Numbered from the stretch's first letter, positions 36,460 through 46,124 are shown. The stretch: 64,000 nt of DNA from Acidobacteriota bacterium (GCA_011525365.1 WTGQ01000002.1:1883862-1947861), one strand, 5' to 3'. Numbers and translations: made by a program. Notes: a model not told the origin generated them from the sequence alone.

Positions 36460-36907
36460 GCCCGTTGGCGCACAGCAGCTCGTAGATCTCCTGCGGCTTT
36501 CTCGCCTTGAGCAGGCGCTCCCGGCCTCCGCGGTTCATCCATTCCGACACGGCCGCGAGCGCCTTGAGGTGCCGGCCGGCGCTCTCCTGGGGCGAGAGCA
36601 GGACGAAGAAGACCCGCACCGGTCGTCCGTCCTCGGCGCCGTAGTCGACGCCCCGCCTGGAGACCGCCACCGCCAACACGATGTCCCGCAGGCCGCGGAT
36701 CCGTCCGTGGGGCACGGCCAGACCGTCTCCGAGCGCGGTGGAGCCCAACTCTTCCCGTTCGCGCAGGGCCGACAGCACGACATCCGGATCCGCCAGTCCG
36801 AGGATTCGGCAGATGCGCTCGGTCAGGGCCCGCAGGGCGCCGTCCCGGCTCTTTGCCTCGAAGTCCGGGAAGATGAGTTGCGGCTTCGCCAGGCTTGCCA
36901 GATCCAT
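36452..36907 (-). CDS. ptsN: PTS IIA-like nitrogen-regulatory protein PtsN
   Basis: This fructose/nitrogen-type EIIA has the phosphorylation motif STALGDGLAVPHGRI, with His near residue 65, and the domain core VRVFFVLLSPQESAGRHLKALAAVSEWM. I chose ATG 36907 with GGAG upstream; TTG 36931 is the alternative. It sits between rpoN and rapZ, as in Proteobacteria, where unphosphorylated EIIA-Ntr regulates K+ transport and other targets. The hpf gene usually found between rpoN and ptsN is absent; only 30 bp lie there. Confidence 0.92.
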   Translation of the reverse strand: MDLASLAKPQLIFPDFEAKSRDGALRALTERICRILGLADPDVVLSALREREELGSTALGDGLAVPHGRIRGLRDIVLAVAVSRRGVDYGAEDGRPVRVFFVLLSPQESAGRHLKALAAVSEWMNRGGRERLLKARKPQEIYELLCANGRV

Positions 36908-36937
36908 CGTCGCTCCGCGGTCTCCGCTCAACTCGTT

Positions 36938-38494
36938 TCAGAAGATCTGCTTGCGGTCGTTCGATGACGGAATACCAAGTTCATCGCGGTACTTGGCGAC
37001 TGTCCGCCGGGCGATGTTAATCCCCTCTCGCTGGAGCTGTCGCGTCAACGCCGAATCGGAGAGCGGTCTGCGGCCGTCCTCGTCGCCGATCAGGTGCCGG
37101 AGTTTTCGCTTCACCGTCAGGGACGAGATCTCCCCTCCCCGGTCACAGTCGATGCCGCTGTGGAAGAAGAACTTCATTGGATACAGACCGCGCGGCGTGT
37201 GGATGTACTTGTTCGAAACGACGCGACTGACCGTCGACTCGTGCATTCCGATGTCGTCGGCAACATCGCGCAGGACCATGGGGCGCAGCTCGTCGATGCC
37301 GTGATCGAAGAACCCGCGCTGCTGTCGCAGGATCGACTCCGCCACCTTGTAGATCGTTCTCTGGCGCTGATCGAGGCTCTTCATCAGCCACATGGCGGAA
37401 CGCATCTTGTCCTTCAGGAACTCGCGGGCCTCGGCCTCGCCATCTTCCCGCTGCATGCGCTGGAGCATCGTGCGGTACGCCCGGCTGATGCGCAGCTTCG
37501 GCAGACCGTCGTCATTCAACTGGATCGCCCACTCCCCTCCCGTCTTCACGGCGACGACATCAGGCTCGACATACTCCGTGTGTTCGCGCGAGAAGAGACG
37601 GCCCGGGCGGGTTTCGAGGGCCCTGATCGCCTCTACGGGAGCTTCAAGGGCCGGCAGCGGCGTGCCAAGACGTCGCGCGATCTGGCGAAACTGGCGTCGG
37701 GTCAGCATTTGCCAGCACTCATCGACGATGCGCCAGGCCAGGCTCCCCGTTTCGTCCTGGGCCTCGAGTTGAGCCAGCAGGCACTCCTGTAGGGTGTGCC
37801 ATGCGATCCCCGGAGGATCGAAGCTCCGTACCAGGACCAGAGCACGGTCGACGTACTCGGCGGGATAGCCAGGCACCGGTGCGGTCTGGCGCTCCGTCCC
37901 TTCGTCCCCGGGCTCTGCGGTGAGGTTTCCGTTTCCGCTGTGGTTGGGCGAGAACGCCTCCGCCATCTCCTGGGCAATCGCGACCTCCGCCCGGAAGCGC
38001 TCCACCTCGCCGGGTTGGGCGCCGAGGAGTTGGATCTCCTCGATCGAGGCTCGGAGAAAACCATCCGCATCCAGGTTGCCGATCACGAGTTCCGCGATGT
38101 CCCGCAGCGGCGGCTTCGCATCGGAGAGCCGCAACTGCCAGAGCAGATGGTCGTAGAGATCCGGTTCCCGGCTGATGCTGTTCTCGAAGGGAACGGCCTC
38201 CCTCGCCTCGAAGGTGTTCGGTGCGGTCGATTCGGATCCCAGATAGTCGTTGAAGTACGCGTCGAGATCGATGTCGAGCATCGACGGCTCTTCTTCCGGG
38301 CTCTGGTCCTCGGTTTCTTCGGAGTCCTCCTGGTCCCCGACATCCTCGAGCATGGGGTTCTCCACCATTTCCTGGTTGAGGACGCCCTGAAGCTCCAGCC
38401 GCGTCATCTGCAGCAACTTGATCGCCTGCTGCAGCGACGGAGTCATCACCAGCCGCTGGGCCAGCTTGAGCGAGAGCCTCTGTTGGAGCACCAT
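36938..38494 (-). CDS. rpoN: RNA polymerase sigma-54 factor
   Basis: Region I is Gln/Leu-rich (LKLAQRLVMTPSLQQAIKLL). An acidic region II follows, then the core-binding domain. The -24 recognition domain ends with the RpoN box ARRTVAKYRDELGIPSS and a short tail RKQIF. At 518 residues it is full length. It would need an enhancer-binding ATPase, and none is encoded in the window. It is preceded by a sigma-54-type promoter (separate entry). lptB ends 75 bp upstream. Confidence 0.97.
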   Translation of the reverse strand: MVLQQRLSLKLAQRLVMTPSLQQAIKLLQMTRLELQGVLNQEMVENPMLEDVGDQEDSEETEDQSPEEEPSMLDIDLDAYFNDYLGSESTAPNTFEAREAVPFENSISREPDLYDHLLWQLRLSDAKPPLRDIAELVIGNLDADGFLRASIEEIQLLGAQPGEVERFRAEVAIAQEMAEAFSPNHSGNGNLTAEPGDEGTERQTAPVPGYPAEYVDRALVLVRSFDPPGIAWHTLQECLLAQLEAQDETGSLAWRIVDECWQMLTRRQFRQIARRLGTPLPALEAPVEAIRALETRPGRLFSREHTEYVEPDVVAVKTGGEWAIQLNDDGLPKLRISRAYRTMLQRMQREDGEAEAREFLKDKMRSAMWLMKSLDQRQRTIYKVAESILRQQRGFFDHGIDELRPMVLRDVADDIGMHESTVSRVVSNKYIHTPRGLYPMKFFFHSGIDCDRGGEISSLTVKRKLRHLIGDEDGRRPLSDSALTRQLQREGINIARRTVAKYRDELGIPSSNDRKQIF

Positions 38495-38517
38495 GATCGC
38501 TTACCGAATGCGGCGGG

Positions 38518-38534
38518 AGCAAGATTAATGCCAA
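38518..38534 (-). promoter_or_regulatory. Sigma-54-type -24/-12 promoter upstream of rpoN
   Basis: The minus strand reads TTGGCATTAATCTTGCT at 38534-38518. It has the invariant GG and GC doublets at the right spacing and matches the TTGGCA-N6-TTGCT frame. The predicted start would fall about 10-15 nt before the rpoN ATG at 38494. Confidence 0.6.
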
Positions 38535-38569
38535 GTCGACGGTATCACCACCGTGGCACCTGCTGACCC

Positions 38570-39313
38570 TCAGAGACTGAACTCGGCGCCCAGGTAGATC
38601 TTGCGGACCGTCTCATCGGCCGAAAGCTCGGCCGGAGTGCCGGTGCGCAAGATCCTGCCGTCGTTGATGATGTAGGCGCGGTCGGTGATCTTGAGGGTCT
38701 CACGGACGTTGTGGTCGGTAATCAGGACCCCGATGCCCATGTCGCGAAGCTGGCGGACGATCGCCTGGATGTCGAGAACCGCGATCGGATCGATTCCGGC
38801 AAACGGCTCGTCGAGAAGGATGAAGCTGGGTCCGATCGCCAGCGCGCGGGCGATCTCCAGGCGACGGCGCTCGCCGCCCGAGAGCTGATTCCCCTTAGAC
38901 CGTCGCACGGCGACCAGATCGAAGTCGGCGATCAGCTGGTTCATCCGGCGTCGCTGCTCCGCGCGGCGGAGACCCAGGGTCTCGAACACGGCGCGGAGGT
39001 TGCCTTCGACGGACAATCGCCGGAACACGGAGGGCTCCTGCGGCAGGTAGCTGATCCCCTGCTGTGCCCGAAGGTACATGGGCAGATCGGTGATCTCGAT
39101 GTCATCGAAGAACACCCGGCCCTGGTCCGGCCGAGTCAGTCCGACGACGATGTAGAACGTCGTCGTCTTGCCGGCCCCGTTGGGCCCAAGCAACCCGACG
39201 ACCTCTCCCTGGGCGACCTCGATCGACACGTCCTGGACGACGGATCTACCGCGGTACACCTTCCGCACATCCTGGGTGCGGATGCGGTGGCGGGATTCGC
39301 CCTGCTCCGTCAC
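38570..39313 (-). CDS. lptB: LPS export ABC transporter ATPase LptB
   Basis: LptB powers LPS extraction by LptFG and transport along the Lpt bridge. Walker A is [20 protein letters not shown], the LptB-typical [21 protein letters not shown] follows, then [28 protein letters not shown] and [10 protein letters not shown]. Its C-terminus YLGAEFSL is characteristic. The start overlaps the LptC-A stop. The fused permease partner is 8.5 kb downstream in the same cluster. Confidence 0.97.
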   Translation of the reverse strand: MTEQGESRHRIRTQDVRKVYRGRSVVQDVSIEVAQGEVVGLLGPNGAGKTTTFYIVVGLTRPDQGRVFFDDIEITDLPMYLRAQQGISYLPQEPSVFRRLSVEGNLRAVFETLGLRRAEQRRRMNQLIADFDLVAVRRSKGNQLSGGERRRLEIARALAIGPSFILLDEPFAGIDPIAVLDIQAIVRQLRDMGIGVLITDHNVRETLKITDRAYIINDGRILRTGTPAELSADETVRKIYLGAEFSL

Positions 39314-41526
39314 GGGTCGCCGGCTCCGGCAGCCGAGCTACCGGACGGCCTCATCTCGTAGCGGCGCTGGTCGATCCAGTAGATCAGGCTGGGTCCCCGC
39401 AACTCGTCCGTACCCTCACGGAACACGACGCTGCCGGAGAGGCGGATCATCCGCTCCGCAAAGCCATAGATCGCGCGATTCGCCTCCACGGAGCGGCCAT
39501 AACCGAGGTCGTCGAGGCGGGCGTTGCCCAGACAGACGAGCGTCTGCGCCTGGAATCCCTCCGTTGCGGAGTCCGGGTCGCCAGGGACGGCCTCCACCGT
39601 CAACTCGTCACACTCCATGTTCTGTTCGCCCAGGACAGCCACGGCTCCCCCGCTGTAGCGCAGTTCGCCGCTGTCTTCGTCGTAGTTCATGCGAGCCGCG
39701 GCGATCGACCATCTCTCCGGCTCGCTCACGGTCCCGGTCTTCCCGGAGGTCGGGGCCCCTGCCGCCGGCTGGACGTGCCAAACCGTCCGGACATCGCCGT
39801 TCGCGATCATCCGCCGACGGTCCTCCGCGATGCGCAACTGGGCGGCCGCGTGGAGGTCCGCGCCGCGCCGCACCTCCACATCGTCAAGGAACCGGCTCTC
39901 ACCAGCCTCGCAGATCACCGCCTCGCCGGCCGAGATCACCGACGGGCCGGCATCGGACGCGTCCCCGCCGAATGGTAGGGCGACGCCGCGCTCCTCATCG
40001 TTGCCGCGGAGCGTGAGGCGCACTTCCCCGCTCGCCTCGGAACAGCCCTTCGCCTGGTCGTAAAGCACCCTGGAACCCTCGAGTTCTCCCTGAGAGTGAA
40101 CCAGCCTTGCGGGCTGGCCGCGGAAGTCGACGCGTCGCGTCGAGGGATCGATGGCCGCCTCGTCGGCGCTCGCAGTCACCGGCGCTTCGCTTCGATCGGT
40201 CAGTTCGACGTTGCCCCCAAGCGTCAGTTCGGTCAGGACGCCGTCGGCGTCGAAGCGGCCCCCGGCCGCGACGCTCGAGGCTTCTCGCAGCGGCCGTTGC
40301 CTGCCGGGCACAAGTTCGTGAAGCTCGACCCTGCCGCGCGACGAAAACTCGGAAAGCACACCCTCCAGGAAACTGAACTCAAGGAACCTCGCCCGAATGC
40401 GGCGCTGTGATCCGTCTCCGTAGTCGATGCGCAACACGGCGGGTCCGCCCCAACTCGGACCGCTCAGGTCGACCCGGCTGGGAGACTGGGCCTCGTCGAA
40501 CCGAACGTCCAGGGCGTCACCGCGCAGGACGAGGGTGGCTTCCATGGCCAGTTTGCCGACGTCTTCGGCCTCCGGTTCCGTGGCCACGAGGGGAGCTCTC
40601 AACTCGATCTCGCCTCGCGCCTCGAGCCCTGAGAGGCCACCGGTCTCGCCCTCGTGCAAGGTCAACGCGCGAGCGGCCAGCGTGAAGTTATCGAGCCGCA
40701 TCTGGGCCCCGCCGAGAGCCCGCACGATCCCCGCACCCCAACGGTACTCCAGGGTCTCGGCGGCCAGGGAGACCGATTGGGACGGACCGGCCTCCACGCC
40801 GGTGTCGGGCTCGTCCGCGCCGACCAGACGAACGCCGCCGCCCATGCGGGCAATCTCCTCGCGGAAGTCCATCCGCAGGTCGTCGCCCTGAACGGTGACG
40901 CCCTCGAAAGTGAAACGGCTGTCCTTCGCCGCGGTCAAGACCATGCCGCCTTCCGCCAGCTCCATCCACTCGGTTTCGACACCGAGGCCGTTGGTCCCCT
41001 CGAGAGAAACCGAACCCTGAAGGTGGGTCGCGCTCGTCTCTTCGTTGTAGGTCGCACTGTCCGCGCGGAGGGAGTAGTGGTCGCCGCCTTGCGGATAGTC
41101 CACCTCGACCTGGCTGAGGCTCACGTTGCCCTGATCATCCGAACTGGTTTGAGCGCCACGGATGCGGAACACCTCGGTCCCCTCTCGCTCGAGCGTCGAC
41201 TCGAACTCCTCCGCGCGGAGCTGGGCGGTCTCGACGACCGCTTCCGGTTCTTCAACGGCCTCGACCGTCTCTTCAGCGACAGCCGCCGGATCAGCTACGC
41301 GGCGTTCCTCCCGTCCCTGCAGGAACATCGCGGTGAGGCCGCCGACGCCGGAGACCAGAACCAGCAGCAGGACGGCCCTCAGCAGGCGGTTGCGCACTTG
41401 CCGGCGCCTGCCGAAGTTCGGAGCCCGTCGGCGCTTCGGTCGGTAGGCGGAGCCGGGCCGCTCCGGCGCGTAGCTCGGCTCTGGGGAGGTCGCGTCCTGT
41501 GGTTCGGGAGGAGCGTCCGGCGTCAT
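39310..41526 (-). CDS. Large LptC/LptA (OstA-domain) fusion protein
   Basis: The 738-residue protein has an N-terminal basic, Pro-rich cytoplasmic part, one TM ([22 protein letters not shown] near residue 50) and an LptC-like domain ([18 protein letters not shown] ... [21 protein letters not shown]). Repeated OstA/LptA-type beta-strand segments fill the rest. Examples are [41 protein letters not shown] and [21 protein letters not shown]. LptC and LptA are about 190 and 185 residues in E. coli, so this chain could supply the LptC anchor and a longer periplasmic bridge at once. No separate lptA is present. It overlaps recJ and lptB by 4 nt. Confidence 0.85.
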   Translation of the reverse strand: MTPDAPPEPQDATSPEPSYAPERPGSAYRPKRRRAPNFGRRRQVRNRLLRAVLLLVLVSGVGGLTAMFLQGREERRVADPAAVAEETVEAVEEPEAVVETAQLRAEEFESTLEREGTEVFRIRGAQTSSDDQGNVSLSQVEVDYPQGGDHYSLRADSATYNEETSATHLQGSVSLEGTNGLGVETEWMELAEGGMVLTAAKDSRFTFEGVTVQGDDLRMDFREEIARMGGGVRLVGADEPDTGVEAGPSQSVSLAAETLEYRWGAGIVRALGGAQMRLDNFTLAARALTLHEGETGGLSGLEARGEIELRAPLVATEPEAEDVGKLAMEATLVLRGDALDVRFDEAQSPSRVDLSGPSWGGPAVLRIDYGDGSQRRIRARFLEFSFLEGVLSEFSSRGRVELHELVPGRQRPLREASSVAAGGRFDADGVLTELTLGGNVELTDRSEAPVTASADEAAIDPSTRRVDFRGQPARLVHSQGELEGSRVLYDQAKGCSEASGEVRLTLRGNDEERGVALPFGGDASDAGPSVISAGEAVICEAGESRFLDDVEVRRGADLHAAAQLRIAEDRRRMIANGDVRTVWHVQPAAGAPTSGKTGTVSEPERWSIAAARMNYDEDSGELRYSGGAVAVLGEQNMECDELTVEAVPGDPDSATEGFQAQTLVCLGNARLDDLGYGRSVEANRAIYGFAERMIRLSGSVVFREGTDELRGPSLIYWIDQRRYEMRPSGSSAAGAGDP

Positions 41527-43274
41527 GCCGACATTCTACGTTCCGGCGCCTGGTCGCTTTCGGCTGGCCGGGCGTCTTCGAGTCTCACGACCGGTCCGCC
41601 CTGGTAGGAGTCCCACTCCAGGGCGCCGAGGACCTCGAAACGGCCGTCGAGCCTGGCCGCCCGCTCTCTCCAGCTCCATCCGAGCAACCAGACCGGTCGG
41701 CCTGCTTCCGAACCCTCGCCACGCGCGTCCCGGACGCGCAGCTTGACGTGGTCTTGGCCGAACTCGCGTAGCGAGCCGACCCGTTCGAGCGGACCGAGGC
41801 GAATCAGGGGCCGCCGGTTCCCTTCCCCGTGCGGCTCCAGCCTGGCGAGCTCCGTGTAGAGACCGGTACCGATCTTCTCGGCGGAGAGCGCCAGTTCGTA
41901 CTCGCGTCGACGCACAAGGAGTTCGGGCGGCCACTCGGCGGTTTCTTCCATCGCGTTTCTGAGTTCCGGCAACTCCGAGACCGCCACGGAAAGGCCGATC
42001 GCCTGCGGATGGCCGCCGAACCGGGTCGTCCGATGCCGAAAGCCGGCCACGAAGGAGTGGAGATCGAGATGCGGGATGCTCCGGCCCGATCCGGTGCCGG
42101 TTTCCCCGTCCACTCCCAGGAGGATCACCGGGCGGTGAAACTCGCGGGCGAGGCGGCCGGCAGCGATCCCGACCACGCCGCGGTGCCACTCAGGGCTCCA
42201 GGCCACCAGAATGCCCGGCAACGGGTCTCGGGCCGCAAAGAGCTCGGCAGCCTGCTTGACTACCCGCCGCTCCTCCGCCTGACGGTTGCGGTTCAGGGTG
42301 TCGAGCTCGCCGGCGAGACGGTCCGCTTCCGCGGAATCCCGGGTCAGGAGTAGTCGAAGAGCGAGTCCGGCGTCGGCGAGGCGTCCAGCGGCGTTGATCC
42401 GCGGTCCGAGACGGAACGCGACCTCGGTGGACGATACGGGGCCAGTGATGCGCGCCACGCGCATCAGGGCTCGCAGCCCCGGCGAGCGCGTTTCCGAGAG
42501 GGCCCTCAAGCCGAGCGCAGCGATGGCCCGGTTCTCTCCCACCAGCGGCACGACGTCTGCGATCGTGCCCAGGCACGCCATCCGCAAAAGAGCGGCCAGC
42601 GGCTCTTCGCGACCGCTTCGCCGCAGCATCCCCTGCGCCAGCTTGAAGGCGAGTCCGGCCCCGCAGAGATGGCGGAACGGATAGCCGCAGTCATCCTGGA
42701 GCGGGTTGATCTGGATCGCTTGTGAGGGGAAGTCGCTGCCGACGACATGGTGGTCGGTGACGATCACGTCGATACCGCGATCGATCGCCGCCTGCACGGC
42801 GCCGGCTGAAGTGGTTCCGCAGTCCACTGTGACGACCAGGGAGGCGCCGGCGCGGTGGGCCGTCTCCACCTGAAAGACCTGGAAGCCATAACCCTCCGTG
42901 AGCCGGTTCGGGAGGATGGGAACAACCTCCGCACCAAGGGCGCGCAGTACCGCGGTCAGGAGGGCGCAGGCGGTCACGCCATCCACGTCGTAGTCCCCGA
43001 CGACTGCCACGGTACGTCTGTCGCGGCAGGCCGTCCGCAAGCGCTCCACCGCTTCCTCCATGCCGTGCAGCAGGAAGGGATCGTGCAAGTCGCGTCTATG
43101 GGGCGCCAGGAAGGCCTCGGCCTCCGACGGTGTTCTGACGCCTCTCCGTGCAAGTGGGGCCGCCAGCAGACCGTATCCCGCCTCCGCCAGTGCCTCAGCG
43201 GTCTCGGGGGTCGGTCCCTCGAGCCACTCCGTCGTGTCCGCTCGTTCTTCCTCCACGGAAGGTCGACCCGTCAC
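41523..43274 (-). CDS. recJ: Single-stranded-DNA exonuclease RecJ
   Basis: RecJ degrades ssDNA 5' to 3' in recombination and repair. The DHH-family motifs are present: VAVVGDYDVDGVTACALL near residue 95, VTVDCGTTSAGAV, IVTDHHVVGSDFPS and the DHHA1 GIAAGRLAREFHRPVILLG, SGRSIPHLDLH. The C-terminal OB region is shorter and more divergent. At 583 residues it is normal. Its GTG start overlaps the priA stop, coupling two replication-repair genes. Confidence 0.95.
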   Translation of the reverse strand: MTGRPSVEEERADTTEWLEGPTPETAEALAEAGYGLLAAPLARRGVRTPSEAEAFLAPHRRDLHDPFLLHGMEEAVERLRTACRDRRTVAVVGDYDVDGVTACALLTAVLRALGAEVVPILPNRLTEGYGFQVFQVETAHRAGASLVVTVDCGTTSAGAVQAAIDRGIDVIVTDHHVVGSDFPSQAIQINPLQDDCGYPFRHLCGAGLAFKLAQGMLRRSGREEPLAALLRMACLGTIADVVPLVGENRAIAALGLRALSETRSPGLRALMRVARITGPVSSTEVAFRLGPRINAAGRLADAGLALRLLLTRDSAEADRLAGELDTLNRNRQAEERRVVKQAAELFAARDPLPGILVAWSPEWHRGVVGIAAGRLAREFHRPVILLGVDGETGTGSGRSIPHLDLHSFVAGFRHRTTRFGGHPQAIGLSVAVSELPELRNAMEETAEWPPELLVRRREYELALSAEKIGTGLYTELARLEPHGEGNRRPLIRLGPLERVGSLREFGQDHVKLRVRDARGEGSEAGRPVWLLGWSWRERAARLDGRFEVLGALEWDSYQGGPVVRLEDARPAESDQAPERRMSA

Positions 43275-45724
43275 ATCAGGTCCTGGGGGTCGACGTCGAC
43301 GGTGAAGTCGGCCGCGGGCGCAGGGGCCACGGCCCTGGCCAGATTCCTTACGTCCGCTCCGCTAGCCGAGCGCATCAGGAACTGGAAGCGCCACTGCCCC
43401 TTGAGACGCTCCAGGGGCGCCGGCGCAGGTCCGGAGAAGCGAACGCCGGGAGCGAGCTCGTGCCTCCGGGCCGTGGCCGCCAACTCCTCGATCCGCGAAC
43501 GGCCTCGGTCACGGTTCCGGTCGCGCACGACGAGCTGAACCATGCGTGTGAACGGTGGGTAGTGGAAGGTGCGGCGAAAGCGCATTTCGTGTCTGGCGAA
43601 GGCCTCGTCGTTCTGGTTCAGGACGGCCTGAATCGCGTAGTGATCCGGATGGTACGTCTGAATGACAAACCGGCCCGCGCGCTCGCCTCGACCGGCGCGG
43701 CCGGCAAGCTGCGTCAGCAGGGCGTAGCTCCGTTCGGCCGCGCGGAAGTCCGGAAATCCGAGGTAGGAGTCGGCGGTCAGGACAGCCGCGAGAGCGACGT
43801 TCGGGAAGTGGTGTCCCTTGGAGATCATCTGGGTGCCGATCAGTATGTCGGTGCGCCCGGAGCGAAACCGCTCGAGTACCGCCGCGGCCCCGCCGACCCG
43901 CCGCGTCGTATCGCGGTCCAGCACGTCCACGCTGGCGGCCGGGAAGCGCTCTTGAACCTCCTCCTCCACCCGCTCCGTGCCCGCTCCAATCGGTTGCAGC
44001 GCATCCTCCCCGCACTCGGGGCAGACCCGCGGCACCTGAGCGTGGCCGCCGCAGTAGTGACAGATCAGCCGTCCTTCGCGGCGGTGGTAGCTCTTCGGAA
44101 GGCCGCAGTCTTCGCAGGGCATGTTCTCGCCGCAGGCGCGGCACAGCAGTTGCGGCGAGTACCCACGGCGGTTCCGCAGCAGGATGACCTGCTCCCCACG
44201 CTTCAGGCTGTTCTCCATCTCCTGGACCAGCAGCCGTGAGAAGGCGACGTCGCCAGGGCGGCGAGGCCGATCTCCGGGTTCCGTGCGAAGGTCGACGAGG
44301 ATGGCCTCGGGAAGCGCACCGACGCCAACCCGTGCAGTCAGACGAAGCTCGCGATAACGACCCCGCTCAACGTTCAACCGGGTCTCGAGACTCGGCGTCG
44401 CGGAAACCAGGAGCGCGGTCGCCGCCGAGGTCTGAGCTCGCACCAGCGCCAGATCCCGGCCACTGTAACGTGGCCTGGTATCCTGCTTGTAGGCACCGTC
44501 CTGTTCCTCGTCGACAACAATCAGGCCCAGATTCCGGGCCGGAGCGAAAACCGCAGAACGCGGTCCGACGACGACACGAGCTTCCCCGTCCCGAATCCGC
44601 TCCCACTCCTGGCGCCGTTCTGCGCTGCCCAGGTTTGAGTGCAGCATGGCCACCTGGTCATGGAAACGCTCGCGGAGAGCGCGCGCCAGGGCCGGAACCA
44701 GAGCGATCTCGGGCACCAGGATGACAACCGCCCGGCCCTCCTGCAGGGCCGTGGCGGCGCCGCGTAGATACACTTCCGTCTTTCCCGATCCCGTCATACC
44801 GCCCAGGAAGCAGGGCCGAAACTGACCGCTGCGGACCTGCCGCGCGAGTTCCCGTGAGGCTGCCGCCTGGTCGGGCCTTAGCTCGAAAGGCGACGCCGCG
44901 GCGTCTCCCTGCAGGCGGTGACGCGCAAGATCGATCCGTTCGATCTGGGTGAAGGAACGGAGGACCCCAAGCGTCACCAGCCTGCGCACGACAGCGGCCG
45001 AACAACCGACCCCGGCACGGATTTCCCGAATCGTGGCCGGCCGGCCCAGGACCGCAAGGTACTCGACGACCGACCTGCCGGCCGGCGAACGACCACATCG
45101 CTCGAGTTGGCTCTCCCGGTCTCCCGGCGGCAGTTCGACCGCCTGACGATAGCGGGCGCTCCGTCCACCCGACTCGTGGACCCGGAGCTGCCCACCTTCG
45201 CGCCAGCGATCAAGGCGGCCCGGAAGATCGGCGCTGCCGAGTTCACCCCAGACTTCGGTCAGGGCGACGCGGCCGTGCTCCAGCAGGAACCGCTGGAGCG
45301 CCCGGTCCTTCGGATCGCTGCAGTCGGCCAGAGCGCCGCGGTTCGTGAGTTCCAGCCGGCGGTCACCCCAGGCCGGGAGCGTTCCCGGCAGGAGAGCCTT
45401 CAGCACCTCGCCGATCGGCGCCGCGTAGTAGGAGGCTGTGAAGTCGGCGAGTTTCATCAAGTCGGCGGGCAGCATCGGCTCGAAGTCGATGACCGACTCG
45501 ATCGATCGCAGTTCGTCTTCCAGGCCGGCGGGCGGCGCCGACGGAAGATCGACGATCCAGCCGATCACTCGGCGCCGGCCGACAGGTACCCGGACGCGCA
45601 CACCAATCCGGGCGAGCGGGCGCCACGGCTGCGGCACCCGATACGTCAGGGGTTCGAGCAGCGGTACCGGGACCGCGACCGCAGCGTACCTGGCCGCCTC
45701 AGTCCTGGGCCGTTCGGTCCTCAT
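43271..45724 (-). CDS. priA: Primosomal protein N' (replication restart helicase PriA)
   Basis: PriA reloads the replicative helicase at collapsed forks. It has the N-terminal 3'BD (VPVPLLEPLTYRVPQPWRPLA), a winged-helix part, Walker A GGMTGSGKTEVYLRGA, and paired zinc motifs CRACGENMPCEDCG and CHYCGGHAQVPRVCPECG. Helicase motifs follow: GTQMISKGHHFPNVALAAVL and QLAGRAGRGERAG. Motif II reads VDEEQDGAYKQ, where most PriA have DEEH. The 817 residues are a normal length. The 5' end overlaps the zinc-ribbon gene by 26 bp. Confidence 0.96.
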   Translation of the reverse strand: MRTERPRTEAARYAAVAVPVPLLEPLTYRVPQPWRPLARIGVRVRVPVGRRRVIGWIVDLPSAPPAGLEDELRSIESVIDFEPMLPADLMKLADFTASYYAAPIGEVLKALLPGTLPAWGDRRLELTNRGALADCSDPKDRALQRFLLEHGRVALTEVWGELGSADLPGRLDRWREGGQLRVHESGGRSARYRQAVELPPGDRESQLERCGRSPAGRSVVEYLAVLGRPATIREIRAGVGCSAAVVRRLVTLGVLRSFTQIERIDLARHRLQGDAAASPFELRPDQAAASRELARQVRSGQFRPCFLGGMTGSGKTEVYLRGAATALQEGRAVVILVPEIALVPALARALRERFHDQVAMLHSNLGSAERRQEWERIRDGEARVVVGPRSAVFAPARNLGLIVVDEEQDGAYKQDTRPRYSGRDLALVRAQTSAATALLVSATPSLETRLNVERGRYRELRLTARVGVGALPEAILVDLRTEPGDRPRRPGDVAFSRLLVQEMENSLKRGEQVILLRNRRGYSPQLLCRACGENMPCEDCGLPKSYHRREGRLICHYCGGHAQVPRVCPECGEDALQPIGAGTERVEEEVQERFPAASVDVLDRDTTRRVGGAAAVLERFRSGRTDILIGTQMISKGHHFPNVALAAVLTADSYLGFPDFRAAERSYALLTQLAGRAGRGERAGRFVIQTYHPDHYAIQAVLNQNDEAFARHEMRFRRTFHYPPFTRMVQLVVRDRNRDRGRSRIEELAATARRHELAPGVRFSGPAPAPLERLKGQWRFQFLMRSASGADVRNLARAVAPAPAADFTVDVDPQDLM

Positions 45725-46022
45725 TCAGGCAGCTTCCGCACACTCCGGCCGTCAACCGGGCCTCCGGAACGTGGACTCCGCATCGCCGACATCGGAGCAG
45801 GGCCTTCGGTCGATCGCCGCCCGACGCCGTCGCGGCACGGTTGCTCGGCGCTCTCCCACCGCCGGCCTGACCGCCGCTCGCCGTACGGCGTAGAACCTGC
45901 AGCAGCCGCAACAGGGAACGCGCCTCCGCGGCTCGGGGCGATCGCAACGCTCCGCGGATCATTCGCGCGATCCACATCCACGCCAGCAGGATGGCGATCA
46001 GAATGACGAGGAGCCGGGTCAC
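45699..46022 (-). CDS. Small membrane protein with C-terminal zinc ribbon
   Basis: The 107-residue protein has one N-terminal TM helix (TRLLVILIAILLAWMWIARMI), a basic Ser/Gly-rich linker and a short zinc-ribbon end (LRCRRCGVHVPEARLTAGVCGSC) with two CxxC pairs. The pattern resembles the PP0621-type small membrane proteins of Proteobacteria; this similarity is from memory of the motif and is tentative. It overlaps the start of priA by 26 nt. A nearby shadow frame in the same strand is not considered real. Confidence 0.65.
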   Translation of the reverse strand: MTRLLVILIAILLAWMWIARMIRGALRSPRAAEARSLLRLLQVLRRTASGGQAGGGRAPSNRAATASGGDRPKALLRCRRCGVHVPEARLTAGVCGSCLNEDRTAQD

Positions 46023-46124
46023 CGTGTCGCAAACCCGTGGCGGTCTTCGCGAGGAGAGCCCGGCTTCTGATCCAACCTGCCCCGATCGGGTATCAGGAAC
46101 GGGGACCGCGGCAGCCGCGTGGGC

